A stretch of 7,274 bases of DNA from Oscillospiraceae bacterium (GCA_029062865.1 JAIDPG010000174.1:1-7274); one strand, 5' to 3'. Numbered from the stretch's first letter, positions 1 through 5,542 are shown. The notes: generated by a model not told the origin, from the sequence alone. Made by a program: numbers and translations.

Positions 1-25
1 TATATGAAAAATTTCACAAAAACAC

Positions 26-54
26 TTGCAATTTGTGAAGATTTATTGTATAAT
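26..54 (+). promoter_or_regulatory. Sigma-A-type promoter of the EF-G-like gene, with flanking inverted repeat
   Basis: A TTGCAA -35 box (26-31) and a perfect TATAAT -10 box (49-54) are separated by exactly 17 bases, which puts the transcript start near 61. The -35 box sits within an inverted repeat, TTCACAAA (13-20) and TTTGTGAA (32-39), with perfect 8-bp arms and an 11-base centre. This is the geometry of a dimeric repressor or activator site, but the cognate protein is unknown. The promoter is seen in the sequence; regulation through the repeat is inference. Confidence 0.7.
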
Positions 55-60
55 AATTAT

Positions 61-180
61 AACACGCAATGGCTATGCTCAATTATCCACCTGAACCGCG
101 CAAAAATTGTCCAAGCGTTATGCGAAGCATATTGCGTCCATTGTACATTTTCAATTTTAAAAAGACGGGGGTACACTTTG
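61..180 (+). promoter_or_regulatory. Long 5' leader of the EF-G-like gene with competing short pairings
   Basis: About 120 untranslated bases separate the predicted transcript start from the ATG at 181. A small hairpin, TATGC-GAA-GCATA, lies at 119-131. ACGCAAT (64-70) can pair with ATTGCGT (131-137), while the overlapping CAATGG (67-72) can instead pair with CCATTG (138-143). TGTAC (142-146) can pair with GTACA (171-175), which touches the end of the ribosome binding site GGGGG (167-171). No known riboswitch or T-box consensus was recognised. The pairings are short and could be coincidental. An in-frame ATG at 4 lies upstream of the promoter -10 and is not a credible start. Confidence 0.3.
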
Positions 181-2199
181 ATGAAAACATTTTCAGCGGA
201 CAACATAAGAAACGTTGTTTTGACGGGTCACGGCGGCAGCGGCAAGACCGCGCTGGCGGAGGCCATGCTCTTTAAGTGCGGGCTTACCGACAGAATGGGC
301 AATACCGCCGACGGCAACACCGTGTGCGATTTCGACGCGGAAGAGATAAAGCGCAAGATCTCAATAAACGCTTCAATCGCGAATATGGTGTGGAACGACA
401 CAAAGATCAACGTTATCGACGCGCCCGGTCAGTTCGATTTCGTGGGTGGAATGTACGAGGGCATGAGAGCCGCGGAGAGCGTTATCGTCACGGTGAACGG
501 CAAGGACGGCGTCTGCCCCGGAACAATAAAGGCGTATCAGCTCGCGGAAAAGGAAAACAAGGCGCGTATGCTGGCGGTAACTTGTATGGAGGTCGAGAAC
601 AGCGACTTCTATCGTGTGTTCACGCAGATGAAAACCGTGTTCGGTCCGTCCGTCTGCCCGATAGTTGTGCCTTATGACAAGCACGGCTTTGTTGAGGCGT
701 ACATCAACCTGCTTACCATGAAAGCGTATAAATACGACACCAAGGGCGTTCCGACCGAAGTCGAGATGCCCGCGTCGGAAAACCGCATCGCGGGACTTCG
801 CGCGGCAATGGCGGAGGCTGTAGCCGAAACCAACGACGAGTTTATGGATAAGTTCTTCAACGAGGAGGAATTCACGCAGGAGGAGCTTGTTAAGGGAATC
901 CACGACGGCATAGCGAGCGGCTCGATAACGCCCGTTGTCTGCTGCGCGAACGACACGCTCTCCGGCGTTGATATGCTGCTCGACGCGGTGACGAAAATGC
1001 TCCCCTCGCCGAACGAGCGCAAGCTCGAACAGCTTAACGGCGCGGCGGTTTCCTACGACGAAAGCAAGCCGTTCAAGGGCGTTATCTTCAAGACCGTTGC
1101 CGACCCGTTTGTCGGCAAGATAAGCTACGTTAAGGTTGTTCAGGGCAAGCTCGGCGCTAAGAGCGTTCCCGTTTCCACAAGCGGCGCCGAACTCCGCTTT
1201 GGTAAGTTGGTGACGGTAATAGGTAAAAAGCAGGACGACGCGGCGGAGATCGTCGCGGGAGATATCTGCGCGGTAACAAAGCTTGAGGCGAACACCGGCG
1301 ACACGCTGTGCGACCCCGCGGACACAAGCGCGCTTATGCCTATCGAGTTCCCGAACGCGAACTATTTCCGCGCGGTGAAGTTAATGGGCGGCGGCGACGA
1401 GGGCAAGCTCTCGACCGCTATCAAACGGCTTCTTGAAGAGGACAGAACGCTCGCTTACGTTCACAACCACGAAACGCATGAGCGTATTATCGGCGGCTTG
1501 GGCGAGCAGCACCTTGACGTTACGGCGGCGAAGCTCAAGGCAAAGTTCGGCATCGATATCGAGCTTGCCGCGCCGAAGGTAGCATACCGCGAGGCGATCC
1601 GCAAGAAAGTTACGATCGAGAGCAAATATAAGAAGCAGTCGGGCGGTCACGGGCAGTACGGTCACGTTAAGATCGAGTTCGAGCCGTATGACGGCGAGGA
1701 GCTGAAATTCGAGGAGAAGATCTTCGGCGGCTCCGTTCCGAAGAACTACTTCCCCGCGATAGAAAAGGGCTTGCAGGACAGCTGCGAAAAGGGCTCGATA
1801 GGCGGCTATCCCGTTGTAAGGCTCAAAGCGACGCTGCTCGACGGCTCTTATCACCCCGTCGACAGCTCGGAAATGGCGTTCAAGACAGCGGCTTCCATGG
1901 CGTTTAAGGATTGCATGAAGATCGCCGAGCCGTATCTGCTTGAGCCGATCCAGAGCCTCAAAATTCTTGTGCCCGACGACAAGCAGGGCGACGTTATGAG
2001 CGTCATCTCGAAGAAGCGCGGCGCGGTTCTCGGAATGAACAGCTCCGGCGACGGAATGACGGAGCTCATCGCTGAAGCGCCCGAGGCGGAGATGCTCGAC
2101 TTCTCGCCCGTGCTTCGTCAGATCACGCAGGGGCTCGGAGAGTTCACCGCAAGCTTCTCAAGGTATGAAATGCTCCCCGCGGGAACAGAAATCAAGTAA
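181..2199 (+). CDS. EF-G-like translational GTPase (EF-G paralogue)
   Basis: This 672-residue protein is close to the usual length of the EF-G family, the GTPases that drive tRNA-mRNA translocation on the ribosome. The GTPase domain has the P-loop GHGGSGKT (16-23), a switch I-like DGNTVCDFDAEEIKRKIS stretch (44-61) and the G3 motif DAPG (80-83, usually DTPG). Domain II is about 295-380 and domain III about 393-465. Domain IV is about 470-590, with GGHGQYGHV and the SYHPVDSSEMAFK tip region. Domain V ends in GEFTASFSRYEMLP. The G4 motif NKMD is replaced by TCME (134-137) within an otherwise aligned VxxMxxENxDFY segment, so guanine recognition may be altered. P-loop and overall architecture match the clostridial 'EF-G-like' paralogues rather than housekeeping FusA (AHxDxGKT). 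The start at 181 is chosen because GGGGG lies 9 bases upstream and homology begins at MKTFSADNIRN. It is monocistronic or read through weakly into the next gene. A role as an accessory, stress or recycling factor is inference. Confidence 0.92.
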   Translation: MKTFSADNIRNVVLTGHGGSGKTALAEAMLFKCGLTDRMGNTADGNTVCDFDAEEIKRKISINASIANMVWNDTKINVIDAPGQFDFVGGMYEGMRAAESVIVTVNGKDGVCPGTIKAYQLAEKENKARMLAVTCMEVENSDFYRVFTQMKTVFGPSVCPIVVPYDKHGFVEAYINLLTMKAYKYDTKGVPTEVEMPASENRIAGLRAAMAEAVAETNDEFMDKFFNEEEFTQEELVKGIHDGIASGSITPVVCCANDTLSGVDMLLDAVTKMLPSPNERKLEQLNGAAVSYDESKPFKGVIFKTVADPFVGKISYVKVVQGKLGAKSVPVSTSGAELRFGKLVTVIGKKQDDAAEIVAGDICAVTKLEANTGDTLCDPADTSALMPIEFPNANYFRAVKLMGGGDEGKLSTAIKRLLEEDRTLAYVHNHETHERIIGGLGEQHLDVTAAKLKAKFGIDIELAAPKVAYREAIRKKVTIESKYKKQSGGHGQYGHVKIEFEPYDGEELKFEEKIFGGSVPKNYFPAIEKGLQDSCEKGSIGGYPVVRLKATLLDGSYHPVDSSEMAFKTAASMAFKDCMKIAEPYLLEPIQSLKILVPDDKQGDVMSVISKKRGAVLGMNSSGDGMTELIAEAPEAEMLDFSPVLRQITQGLGEFTASFSRYEMLPAGTEIK

Positions 2200-2205
2200 A
2201 CTTGC

Positions 2206-2234
2206 GTTTTCCCCCGCCGGAGGCGGGGGAAAAC
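2206..2234 (+). terminator. Perfect 13-bp hairpin after the EF-G-like gene; possible terminator
   Basis: GTTTTCCCCCGCC (2206-2218) pairs perfectly with GGCGGGGGAAAAC (2222-2234) around a GGA loop, seven bases after the stop codon. The T and A runs are inside the stem in reversed polarity, T-run before and A-run after. Neither strand therefore has the canonical U-tract after the stem; only CCTTT follows on the plus strand. It is certainly a strong RNA hairpin, but how well it terminates transcription is uncertain, and it may act as a 3'-end stabiliser. Confidence 0.5.
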
Positions 2235-2268
2235 CTTTGACCGCCGCACGGAAACGGAGTGAAGAACA

Positions 2269-2760
2269 ATGAGCAGGGCAGTTAAGATCATACACATCGC
2301 CCTTACCGCCACAGCGTGGGGAATATTCACAGCGAGCCTTGTCCGATTTATCGTTGTTTGGGGTTCTTTGCCGGAAAATCTCGGCATTCACTTCGCGAGC
2401 GACGGGCAGTTTGATATGATAAGCAAGAAGAGCTACGCGGCTTATCCCTATATCGTTACGGTCGCCGCGCTTGCGTTTTTTGAGATCGCGGCGCTGCTCT
2501 CGAAAAAAATAAAAACGGGAGTGAAGATAAGCGAAAACGGCGACTTAAAAATAAGAGCCGCGCTTAAAATATTGCTTGACATTTTCAAGCTCGGATTTTC
2601 ATTTTTCTTCTCCGGCGTCTGGGCGGACTGCGTGATAAGGCAGCGCCCGCTTAATACCATTATCCCGGCGGCTGTTATGCTGATAATGTTCTTGTCGTTT
2701 TGCGCGTTCGCGATCGCCGCGATCGTGATAAAAGTCAAAAACCCGCCCGGGCGAGAGTGA
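2269..2760 (+). CDS. Four-helix membrane protein, DUF1648-like
   Basis: This 163-residue integral membrane protein has likely helices at about 7-31, 57-77, 101-121 and 130-154. The loop between helices 1 and 2 carries PENLGIHFASDGQFDMISKK (35-54), which resembles the DUF1648 signature (Pro, then His-Phe, Gly and Asp, then Lys). That motif is found in SdpI-like and related small membrane proteins of Firmicutes. A GGAG site (2256-2259) lies 9 bases before the ATG. The gene follows the EF-G-like gene by 69 bases with only the hairpin between, and has the same GC-rich composition, so it belongs to the backbone rather than the AT-rich island downstream. Some DUF1648 proteins confer immunity to SdpC-type toxins or act in signalling, but nothing here shows which role applies. 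The family call is from motif resemblance only. Confidence 0.7.
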   Translation: MSRAVKIIHIALTATAWGIFTASLVRFIVVWGSLPENLGIHFASDGQFDMISKKSYAAYPYIVTVAALAFFEIAALLSKKIKTGVKISENGDLKIRAALKILLDIFKLGFSFFFSGVWADCVIRQRPLNTIIPAAVMLIMFLSFCAFAIAAIVIKVKNPPGRE

Positions 2761-2799
2761 ATCTCGCACCTACTCGACTTTTAAAAGATTGGAATTGAT

Positions 2800-3051
2800 A
2801 TGGAGAGTATAAAAATTACCGGTACCAAGTGGTATGTTGATATTGAATATAAAGGCAGCATAGCCAGATTTGATGGCGAAATGTGCGTGGATGGTTTTTA
2901 TGCGACGGCAAGTAGTCTATCGTGGATCAAACGCTCAGGGGAAATCGGTGCAGATGATCTTCCTGAACTGATAGATGCCGTCATGCAACAGAACACAAAA
3001 AATACTTTTAAAGTGTATTTTTGCAATGATGACGGTAGTGGGTACAAATGA
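2800..3051 (+). CDS. Imm74-like immunity protein
   Basis: This small soluble protein of 83 residues has a short beta-rich N-terminal half (ITGTKWYVDIEYKG), a GEM motif at 26-28, then SSLSWIKRSGEIGADDLPEL and a helix leading to LIDAVMQQ. This order of beta strands, GE, S-x-x-W and a C-terminal Ile/Leu-rich helix resembles Imm74, a small immunity family from bacterial polymorphic toxin loci that neutralises a cognate secreted toxin in the cytoplasm. Only a weak ribosome binding site (GGA at 2791-2793) precedes the ATG. No promoter was found, so it may depend on read-through. It is the first gene of the AT-rich island. A different open frame continues past the stop to 3112, which could mean a frameshifted C-terminus. 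The family call is tentative; the gene itself is well supported by length, position and composition. Confidence 0.55.
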   Translation: MESIKITGTKWYVDIEYKGSIARFDGEMCVDGFYATASSLSWIKRSGEIGADDLPELIDAVMQQNTKNTFKVYFCNDDGSGYK

Positions 3052-3112
3052 TTTAGGGAAGGGATGCAGCACTAAATTAAGTGAGTTGGATATTGAACTT
3101 GTATTAAAATAA
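3026..3112 (+). pseudogene. Out-of-frame open tail, possible gene remnant
   Basis: In frame 2 an open stretch overlaps the end of the Imm74-like gene and ends with TAA at 3110-3112, one base before the ribosome binding site of the next gene. Its last residues, KLSELDIELVLK, look like a normal charged amphipathic protein C-terminus. It could be the last codons of a deleted toxin or immunity gene, the true C-terminus of a frameshifted Imm74-like protein, or chance. An ATG-ATG pair begins at 3026, but no good ribosome binding site precedes it. No homologue is recognised. Confidence 0.22.
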
Positions 3113-3127
3113 TAGGAGGTAAACGTT

Positions 3128-3658
3128 TTGATAACGGATTTCATCAAAAAAGAAAATGTTTCAGAAGAATTGATTAAGGAATACGAGGATAAACTTCCTA
3201 CCGAGGTTATAACTTTTTGGCGAGAATTCGGATTTGGAACATTTTATAAAGGCTACTTAAAATCGATAAACCCAAATGATTATAAGGCTTTGCTTGAAAA
3301 GTCTTATTTTCTGGGCGATGTGTCAATTCCTATTTTTGCCACCGCGTTTGGCGATTTGATTACTTGGGAGAAAAGTCGGTTCGTAGGAATTGTAAAGTAT
3401 CGTTATGGTGAAAACGATGTTATTTCTGATGGGTTTGAGTTCTTTTTTGAGGATCTTGCGGAAGGTGAATTAGATGATGAATTAAGCATCAAACAGTATA
3501 AAGCTGCGATAAAGAAGCTTGGCAGCTTAGAATATGACGAGTGCTTCGGATATGTTCCATTACTTGTATTGGGTGGAAAAGAGTCTGTAAAAAATCTCAA
3601 GATAGTCAAAATTCGTGAACATATAGCCTTAATTACCGAGATGTCAGGCGAAGTATAA
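3128..3658 (+). CDS. GAD-like/DUF1851 protein, Tdi1-type immunity protein
   Basis: This 176-residue protein has the two-part architecture of GAD-like plus DUF1851 proteins, whose best-known member is Tdi1, the immunity protein of the Tde1 DNase effector. The N-terminal part shows PTEVITFWREFGFGTFYKGYL (24-44) and NPNDYKALL. The centre shows PIFATAFGDLITWE (68-81) with a following VKYRYG. The C-terminal DUF1851 signature is LVLGGKESVKNLKIVKIREH (146-165) then IALITEMSG. Length is full for the family. It starts with TTG, chosen because AGGAGGT (3114-3120) sits 7 bases upstream and no ATG fits. Homologues occur widely in Gram-positive toxin loci, where the toxin is delivered by other secretion routes, so a type VI system is not implied. 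No toxin partner lies in the window. Role as immunity is from family knowledge. Confidence 0.8.
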   Translation: MITDFIKKENVSEELIKEYEDKLPTEVITFWREFGFGTFYKGYLKSINPNDYKALLEKSYFLGDVSIPIFATAFGDLITWEKSRFVGIVKYRYGENDVISDGFEFFFEDLAEGELDDELSIKQYKAAIKKLGSLEYDECFGYVPLLVLGGKESVKNLKIVKIREHIALITEMSGEV

Positions 3659-3722
3659 GGGCGATGATAATGTCGATCACAAAGTTGACGGAGTGCTATT
3701 CAAATACACATTTAAACAATAA
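3633..3722 (+). pseudogene. Out-of-frame open tail, possible toxin or immunity gene remnant
   Basis: Frame 3 is open from 3633 to a TAA at 3720-3722. It overlaps the last codons of the DUF1851 gene and continues through the 70-base gap, which holds no other gene. The translated end, DNVDHKVDGVLFKYTFKQ, alternates charged and hydrophobic residues like a terminal beta strand of a folded domain. The stop is 7 bases before the GGAGG site of the next gene, the spacing expected of a toxin gene preceding its immunity gene. There is no start codon with a ribosome binding site, so it is a remnant or chance. No family is recognised. Confidence 0.27.
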
Positions 3723-3739
3723 TAACGATGGAGGTAATT

Positions 3740-4168
3740 ATGAGCAAAATTTTTGAAGATGAATTTATGGACATACAAATTCGTATGGTATCAACATGTA
3801 TGGAAGGATTAGAAGACTCTACGTCAAATTCTCCGGATTGTATGTACATTTACGCATTTGATAGTTCATCTCAATCTTTCTTCAATGTATTCTTTGTGCG
3901 CGAAGGGAAAGTAGTATCATTTCATGATTTAGGAGTTCCGGATGACATAATAAGTCAAGTTCTCGATTGTGGAATGGATGATGTTGAGGAATTAACTGAA
4001 CTGTGTAACAACAGAAATAAAAAAGCCCCTAATCAATACAGACTTGTATATAACTTTGCAACCGATAAACTCGACACCAATTATGAGTATGATGATCTAA
4101 GCGAGTCCAACTCTAGCCCGGTGGATGAGTTTATTAAGTGGGAAGAGAGTGTTGCGAAAACTTTGTAG
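3740..4168 (+). CDS. YezG/DUF600-like immunity protein
   Basis: This acidic cytoplasmic protein of 142 residues has a helix at the N-terminus, a YIYAFDSSSQSFFNVFF strand pair, then VSFHDLGVPDDII and a helical DDVEELTELC segment. It ends in RLVYNFATDKLDTNYEYDDL and a final WEE helix. The ending (strand, then D-x-x-Y-x-Y-D-D-L, then acidic W-x-x helix) resembles the YezG/DUF600 family, antitoxins of the LXG-domain toxin YeeF in Bacillus and of related polymorphic toxins. The start is the ATG at 3740, because GGAGG (3730-3734) is 5 bases upstream; an in-frame ATG at 3728 overlaps that site and would be a poor start. No LXG toxin lies next to it, so it is an orphan. The family assignment is by motif resemblance. 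Confidence 0.6.
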   Translation: MSKIFEDEFMDIQIRMVSTCMEGLEDSTSNSPDCMYIYAFDSSSQSFFNVFFVREGKVVSFHDLGVPDDIISQVLDCGMDDVEELTELCNNRNKKAPNQYRLVYNFATDKLDTNYEYDDLSESNSSPVDEFIKWEESVAKTL

Positions 4169-4180
4169 GCTTAAAATAAA

Positions 4181-4450
4181 ATGATTACTGATAAGGAAAA
4201 ACTTGAATATTGTATAGCCGATGCCGGACTTGCATTTATTCAAGATATATATGAAGAATCGTTACGATTAGCCCAAAAAGCTTTATCCATCGATAGTCAT
4301 AGTCCGGATGCGCATCAGTGTGCCGGAAACGCATATATGTCCAAAGCTGATTATAAATCAGCGATTGGTCATTATAAAAAAGCTCTCGAAAATGATGCTG
4401 ATAACGGTGATCGATACTTCAACAATAAGCCCCAAAGCAGTTACCGATAA
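4181..4450 (+). CDS. Short TPR protein, apparently truncated at its 3' end
   Basis: This 89-residue protein is built of tetratricopeptide helices. One TPR-like unit spans about 15-41 (AGLAFIQDIYEESLRLAQKA), and a clear one spans 42-75 with the consensus spacing AGNAYMSKADYKSAIGHYKKA. TPRs are protein-protein interaction scaffolds, so no specific activity follows. The reading frame then breaks off at about residue 80, where the next repeat would begin, and the last eight codons lie inside the downstream terminator hairpin with the stop in its loop. This suggests the 3' part was deleted and the terminator now supplies the stop. The ATG follows the preceding gene by 12 bases with no clear ribosome binding site, so translation may rely on coupling. 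Composition matches the AT-rich island. Confidence 0.6.
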   Translation: MITDKEKLEYCIADAGLAFIQDIYEESLRLAQKALSIDSHSPDAHQCAGNAYMSKADYKSAIGHYKKALENDADNGDRYFNNKPQSSYR

Positions 4451-4473
4451 TTGCTTCGGGGCTTGAATTTTTT
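4427..4473 (+). terminator. Rho-independent terminator closing the immunity island
   Basis: AAGCCCC (4427-4433) pairs with GGGGCTT (4458-4464). After one A-C mismatch, AAGCA (4435-4439) pairs with TGCTT (4452-4456) around a 12-base loop. GAATTTTTT follows directly on the plus strand, giving a proper U-tract. Read in reverse, for the converging minus-strand operon, the hairpin is followed only by an interrupted ATTGTTG tract, so it probably works mainly for the plus strand. The stop codon of the TPR gene lies in the loop. Confidence 0.8.
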
Positions 4474-4489
4474 GTAAAGATCGGCGGTG

Positions 4490-4930
4490 TTACAGCTCGT
4501 CTATCGAAACGGTTATGTTTGACAGACCGTGGTAGTAATTCACCGTTTCGGCGGTGAATTTATAGACGCAGTAATCGTCGTCGTCAACGCCCTTGGGATA
4601 GTACAGCTCGCAGCCGTCGCGCCAGAGCATCGCCTTGGTGTCGTGGTCGGTGCAGACCTCGATAGTCCCCGTGAACAGCGCGCCCTTGTACTTGTCCTTC
4701 GTGTCGTCGACGTAGTAAACGCACGCCTTCGGGTTCGCGAGGAACTGCTTCACGCGCTTTGAGCTGTAATTCGTCGAGAAGTAGTGCGTTTTCATCGAGC
4801 GCTTGTCCGCGTCCTCGAACACGAGCATCGCCTTGATCTGCGGAAAGTCCGCCTCGTTCACCGAGCCTACGTAAGCCACCGCCGCGCTTTCTCTCAAAGC
4901 GCGAATTTCATTTCTGATTTTTTGATCCAT
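4490..4930 (-). CDS. Pyridoxamine 5'-phosphate oxidase-like flavoprotein
   Basis: This 146-residue protein has the split-barrel FMN-binding fold of the pyridoxamine 5'-phosphate oxidase-like superfamily, close to clostridial 'general stress protein 26'-like members. Diagnostic stretches are AYVGSVNEADFPQIKAMLVF, then HYFSTNYSSKRVKQFLANPK followed by ACVYYVD, then GALFTGTIEV and a terminal Tyr-rich strand pair. The family binds FMN or a related flavin/haem ligand; members reduce small molecules or act in stress, and the substrate here is unknown. Upstream in-frame ATGs at 5002 and 4936 are rejected, since AAGGAG (4943-4938) lies 7 bases before the ATG at 4930. The gene overlaps the end of the MarR gene by 23 bases, which implies translational coupling and shared control by that repressor. 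It is probably not a vitamin B6 enzyme despite the name, as it lacks the full-length PdxH size. Confidence 0.82.
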   Translation of the reverse strand: MDQKIRNEIRALRESAAVAYVGSVNEADFPQIKAMLVFEDADKRSMKTHYFSTNYSSKRVKQFLANPKACVYYVDDTKDKYKGALFTGTIEVCTDHDTKAMLWRDGCELYYPKGVDDDDYCVYKFTAETVNYYHGLSNITVSIDEL

Positions 4931-5369
4931 TTTCATTCTCCTTTTCGATAAGATTTTCAAGAATTTTCCCAAGCATTTTTTCAAAGGCGAGTATCTCATC
5001 ATCGCCGAACCCCCTGTAAAATATTTCGTTCATTTTCTCGGAGACCTCGTCGTATTTTCCGCGCAGCGAGCGGGCGCTTTCGGTAAGGCAAATGCGCACC
5101 GTCCTACGGTCGGAGCGGTCGAAAACGCGCGTGATGTGCCCCGACTGCTCAAGCCTGTCGAGCATACTTGTGAGCGTCGTTTTCGCGAGCCCCGTTTTCT
5201 CGGAAAGTTTCCGAATGGGAATGTCGTCCTTTTCCCAAAGCACGAACAATATCCGCCCCTGCGCGCCGTTGAACTCGCTTATGCCGTGCTCCGAAAGAAG
5301 CCGCTCGAACACGCGCCCTTGTATCTGCTTGATCTTAGTGATGAGAAATCCGCCGTTTGTCTTTTGCAT
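4908..5369 (-). CDS. MarR-family transcriptional regulator
   Basis: This 153-residue winged-helix repressor has N-terminal and C-terminal dimerisation helices (about 1-30 and 100-150). The DNA-binding domain is at about 38-96: PIRKLSEKTG, then the recognition helix LAKTTLTSMLDRLEQSGHI, then the wing FDRSDRRTVRICLT with the typical D-R-S-D-x-R motif (84-89). Such regulators usually repress their own operon and release DNA on binding a phenolic or other small ligand or on oxidation. GGAG lies 4 bases before the ATG, and a stronger AGGAGGT lies 11 bases before it. It leads an operon with the overlapping flavoprotein gene. Two palindromes in its own promoter are the probable operator. The ligand cannot be read from sequence. 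C94 is the only cysteine visible, in the wing's end strand. Confidence 0.92.
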   Translation of the reverse strand: MQKTNGGFLITKIKQIQGRVFERLLSEHGISEFNGAQGRILFVLWEKDDIPIRKLSEKTGLAKTTLTSMLDRLEQSGHITRVFDRSDRRTVRICLTESARSLRGKYDEVSEKMNEIFYRGFGDDEILAFEKMLGKILENLIEKENENGSKNQK

Positions 5370-5393
5370 TTAGCTCCGCCACCTCCTACCATA

Positions 5394-5423
5394 TAGTATA
5401 CTACTATATAGTACTTTTGTCAA
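5394..5423 (-). promoter_or_regulatory. Promoter and probable MarR operator
   Basis: On the minus strand a perfect TTGACA -35 (5423-5418) and a TATACT -10 (5400-5395) are separated by exactly 17 bases, giving a start near 5388 and a very short leader. Two perfect palindromes cover it: TACTATATAGTA (5402-5413) in the spacer, and TAGTATACTA (5394-5403) over the -10. ATATAGTA also repeats directly at 5391-5398 and 5406-5413, 15 bases apart. Adjacent palindromes over the core promoter of a MarR gene are the classic autorepression layout. MarR binding is inference; the promoter and palindromes are seen. Confidence 0.85.
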
Positions 5424-5513
5424 GAGGATTTTTAAAAAACTTTAGCCCAAATCGGGGTTTTTGTGGAATACGATAAACAATTCGTCAAAATCACCAAAAA
5501 CGCTTTGCGGCGC

Positions 5514-5542
5514 TTGATTTCAGCGCGGGATTATGGTAAGAT
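5514..5542 (+). promoter_or_regulatory. Promoter of the secreted-protein gene
   Basis: TTGATT (5514-5519) and TAAGAT (5537-5542) are separated by 17 bases, giving a start near 5549 and a leader of about 95 bases. An overlapping TATACT (5542-5547) is an alternative -10 but is 22 bases from the -35. A short inverted repeat, GCGCT (5510-5514) and AGCGC (5522-5526), brackets the -35. The interval 5424-5640 holds no gene that I can support. This promoter is about 120 bases from the divergent marR promoter, so it need not share the MarR operator. Confidence 0.5.

Larger units (their letters stand above)
2770..4475 (+). other. AT-rich orphan immunity-gene island
   Basis: Base composition changes abruptly near 2770, from GC-rich codons (third positions mostly C/G) to strongly AT-rich coding, and returns to GC-rich at the minus-strand operon that starts at 4490. 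All genes inside point the same way and are small, single-domain and mostly of polymorphic-toxin immunity type. No integrase, transposase, inverted terminal repeats or toxin gene were seen. The island is probably horizontally acquired. Its boundaries are approximate because they rest on composition rather than on repeats. Confidence 0.6.

Noticed and set aside
83..91. TTATCCACC, one mismatch to the DnaA box TTATCCACA
   Set aside because: It is a single isolated copy in a leader with no cluster of boxes and no AT-rich unwinding element, so it is probably chance.
4..180. N-terminal extension of the EF-G-like gene from the ATG at base 4
   Set aside because: It overlaps the promoter (26-54), has no family similarity and no ribosome binding site. 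The start at 181 fits the family N-terminus.
373..1854. Several minus-strand frames of 60-176 codons inside the EF-G-like gene
   Set aside because: They are shadows of the well-supported plus-strand gene, with no start signals or recognisable domains.
3685..3713. TTGACG as a -35 for an internal promoter before the YezG-like gene
   Set aside because: No acceptable -10 box lies 16-18 bases downstream.
2770..4475. CRISPR array, tRNA attachment site or insertion sequence bounding the island
   Set aside because: I looked for regular direct repeats, tRNA-like ends, terminal inverted repeats and transposase motifs and saw none.
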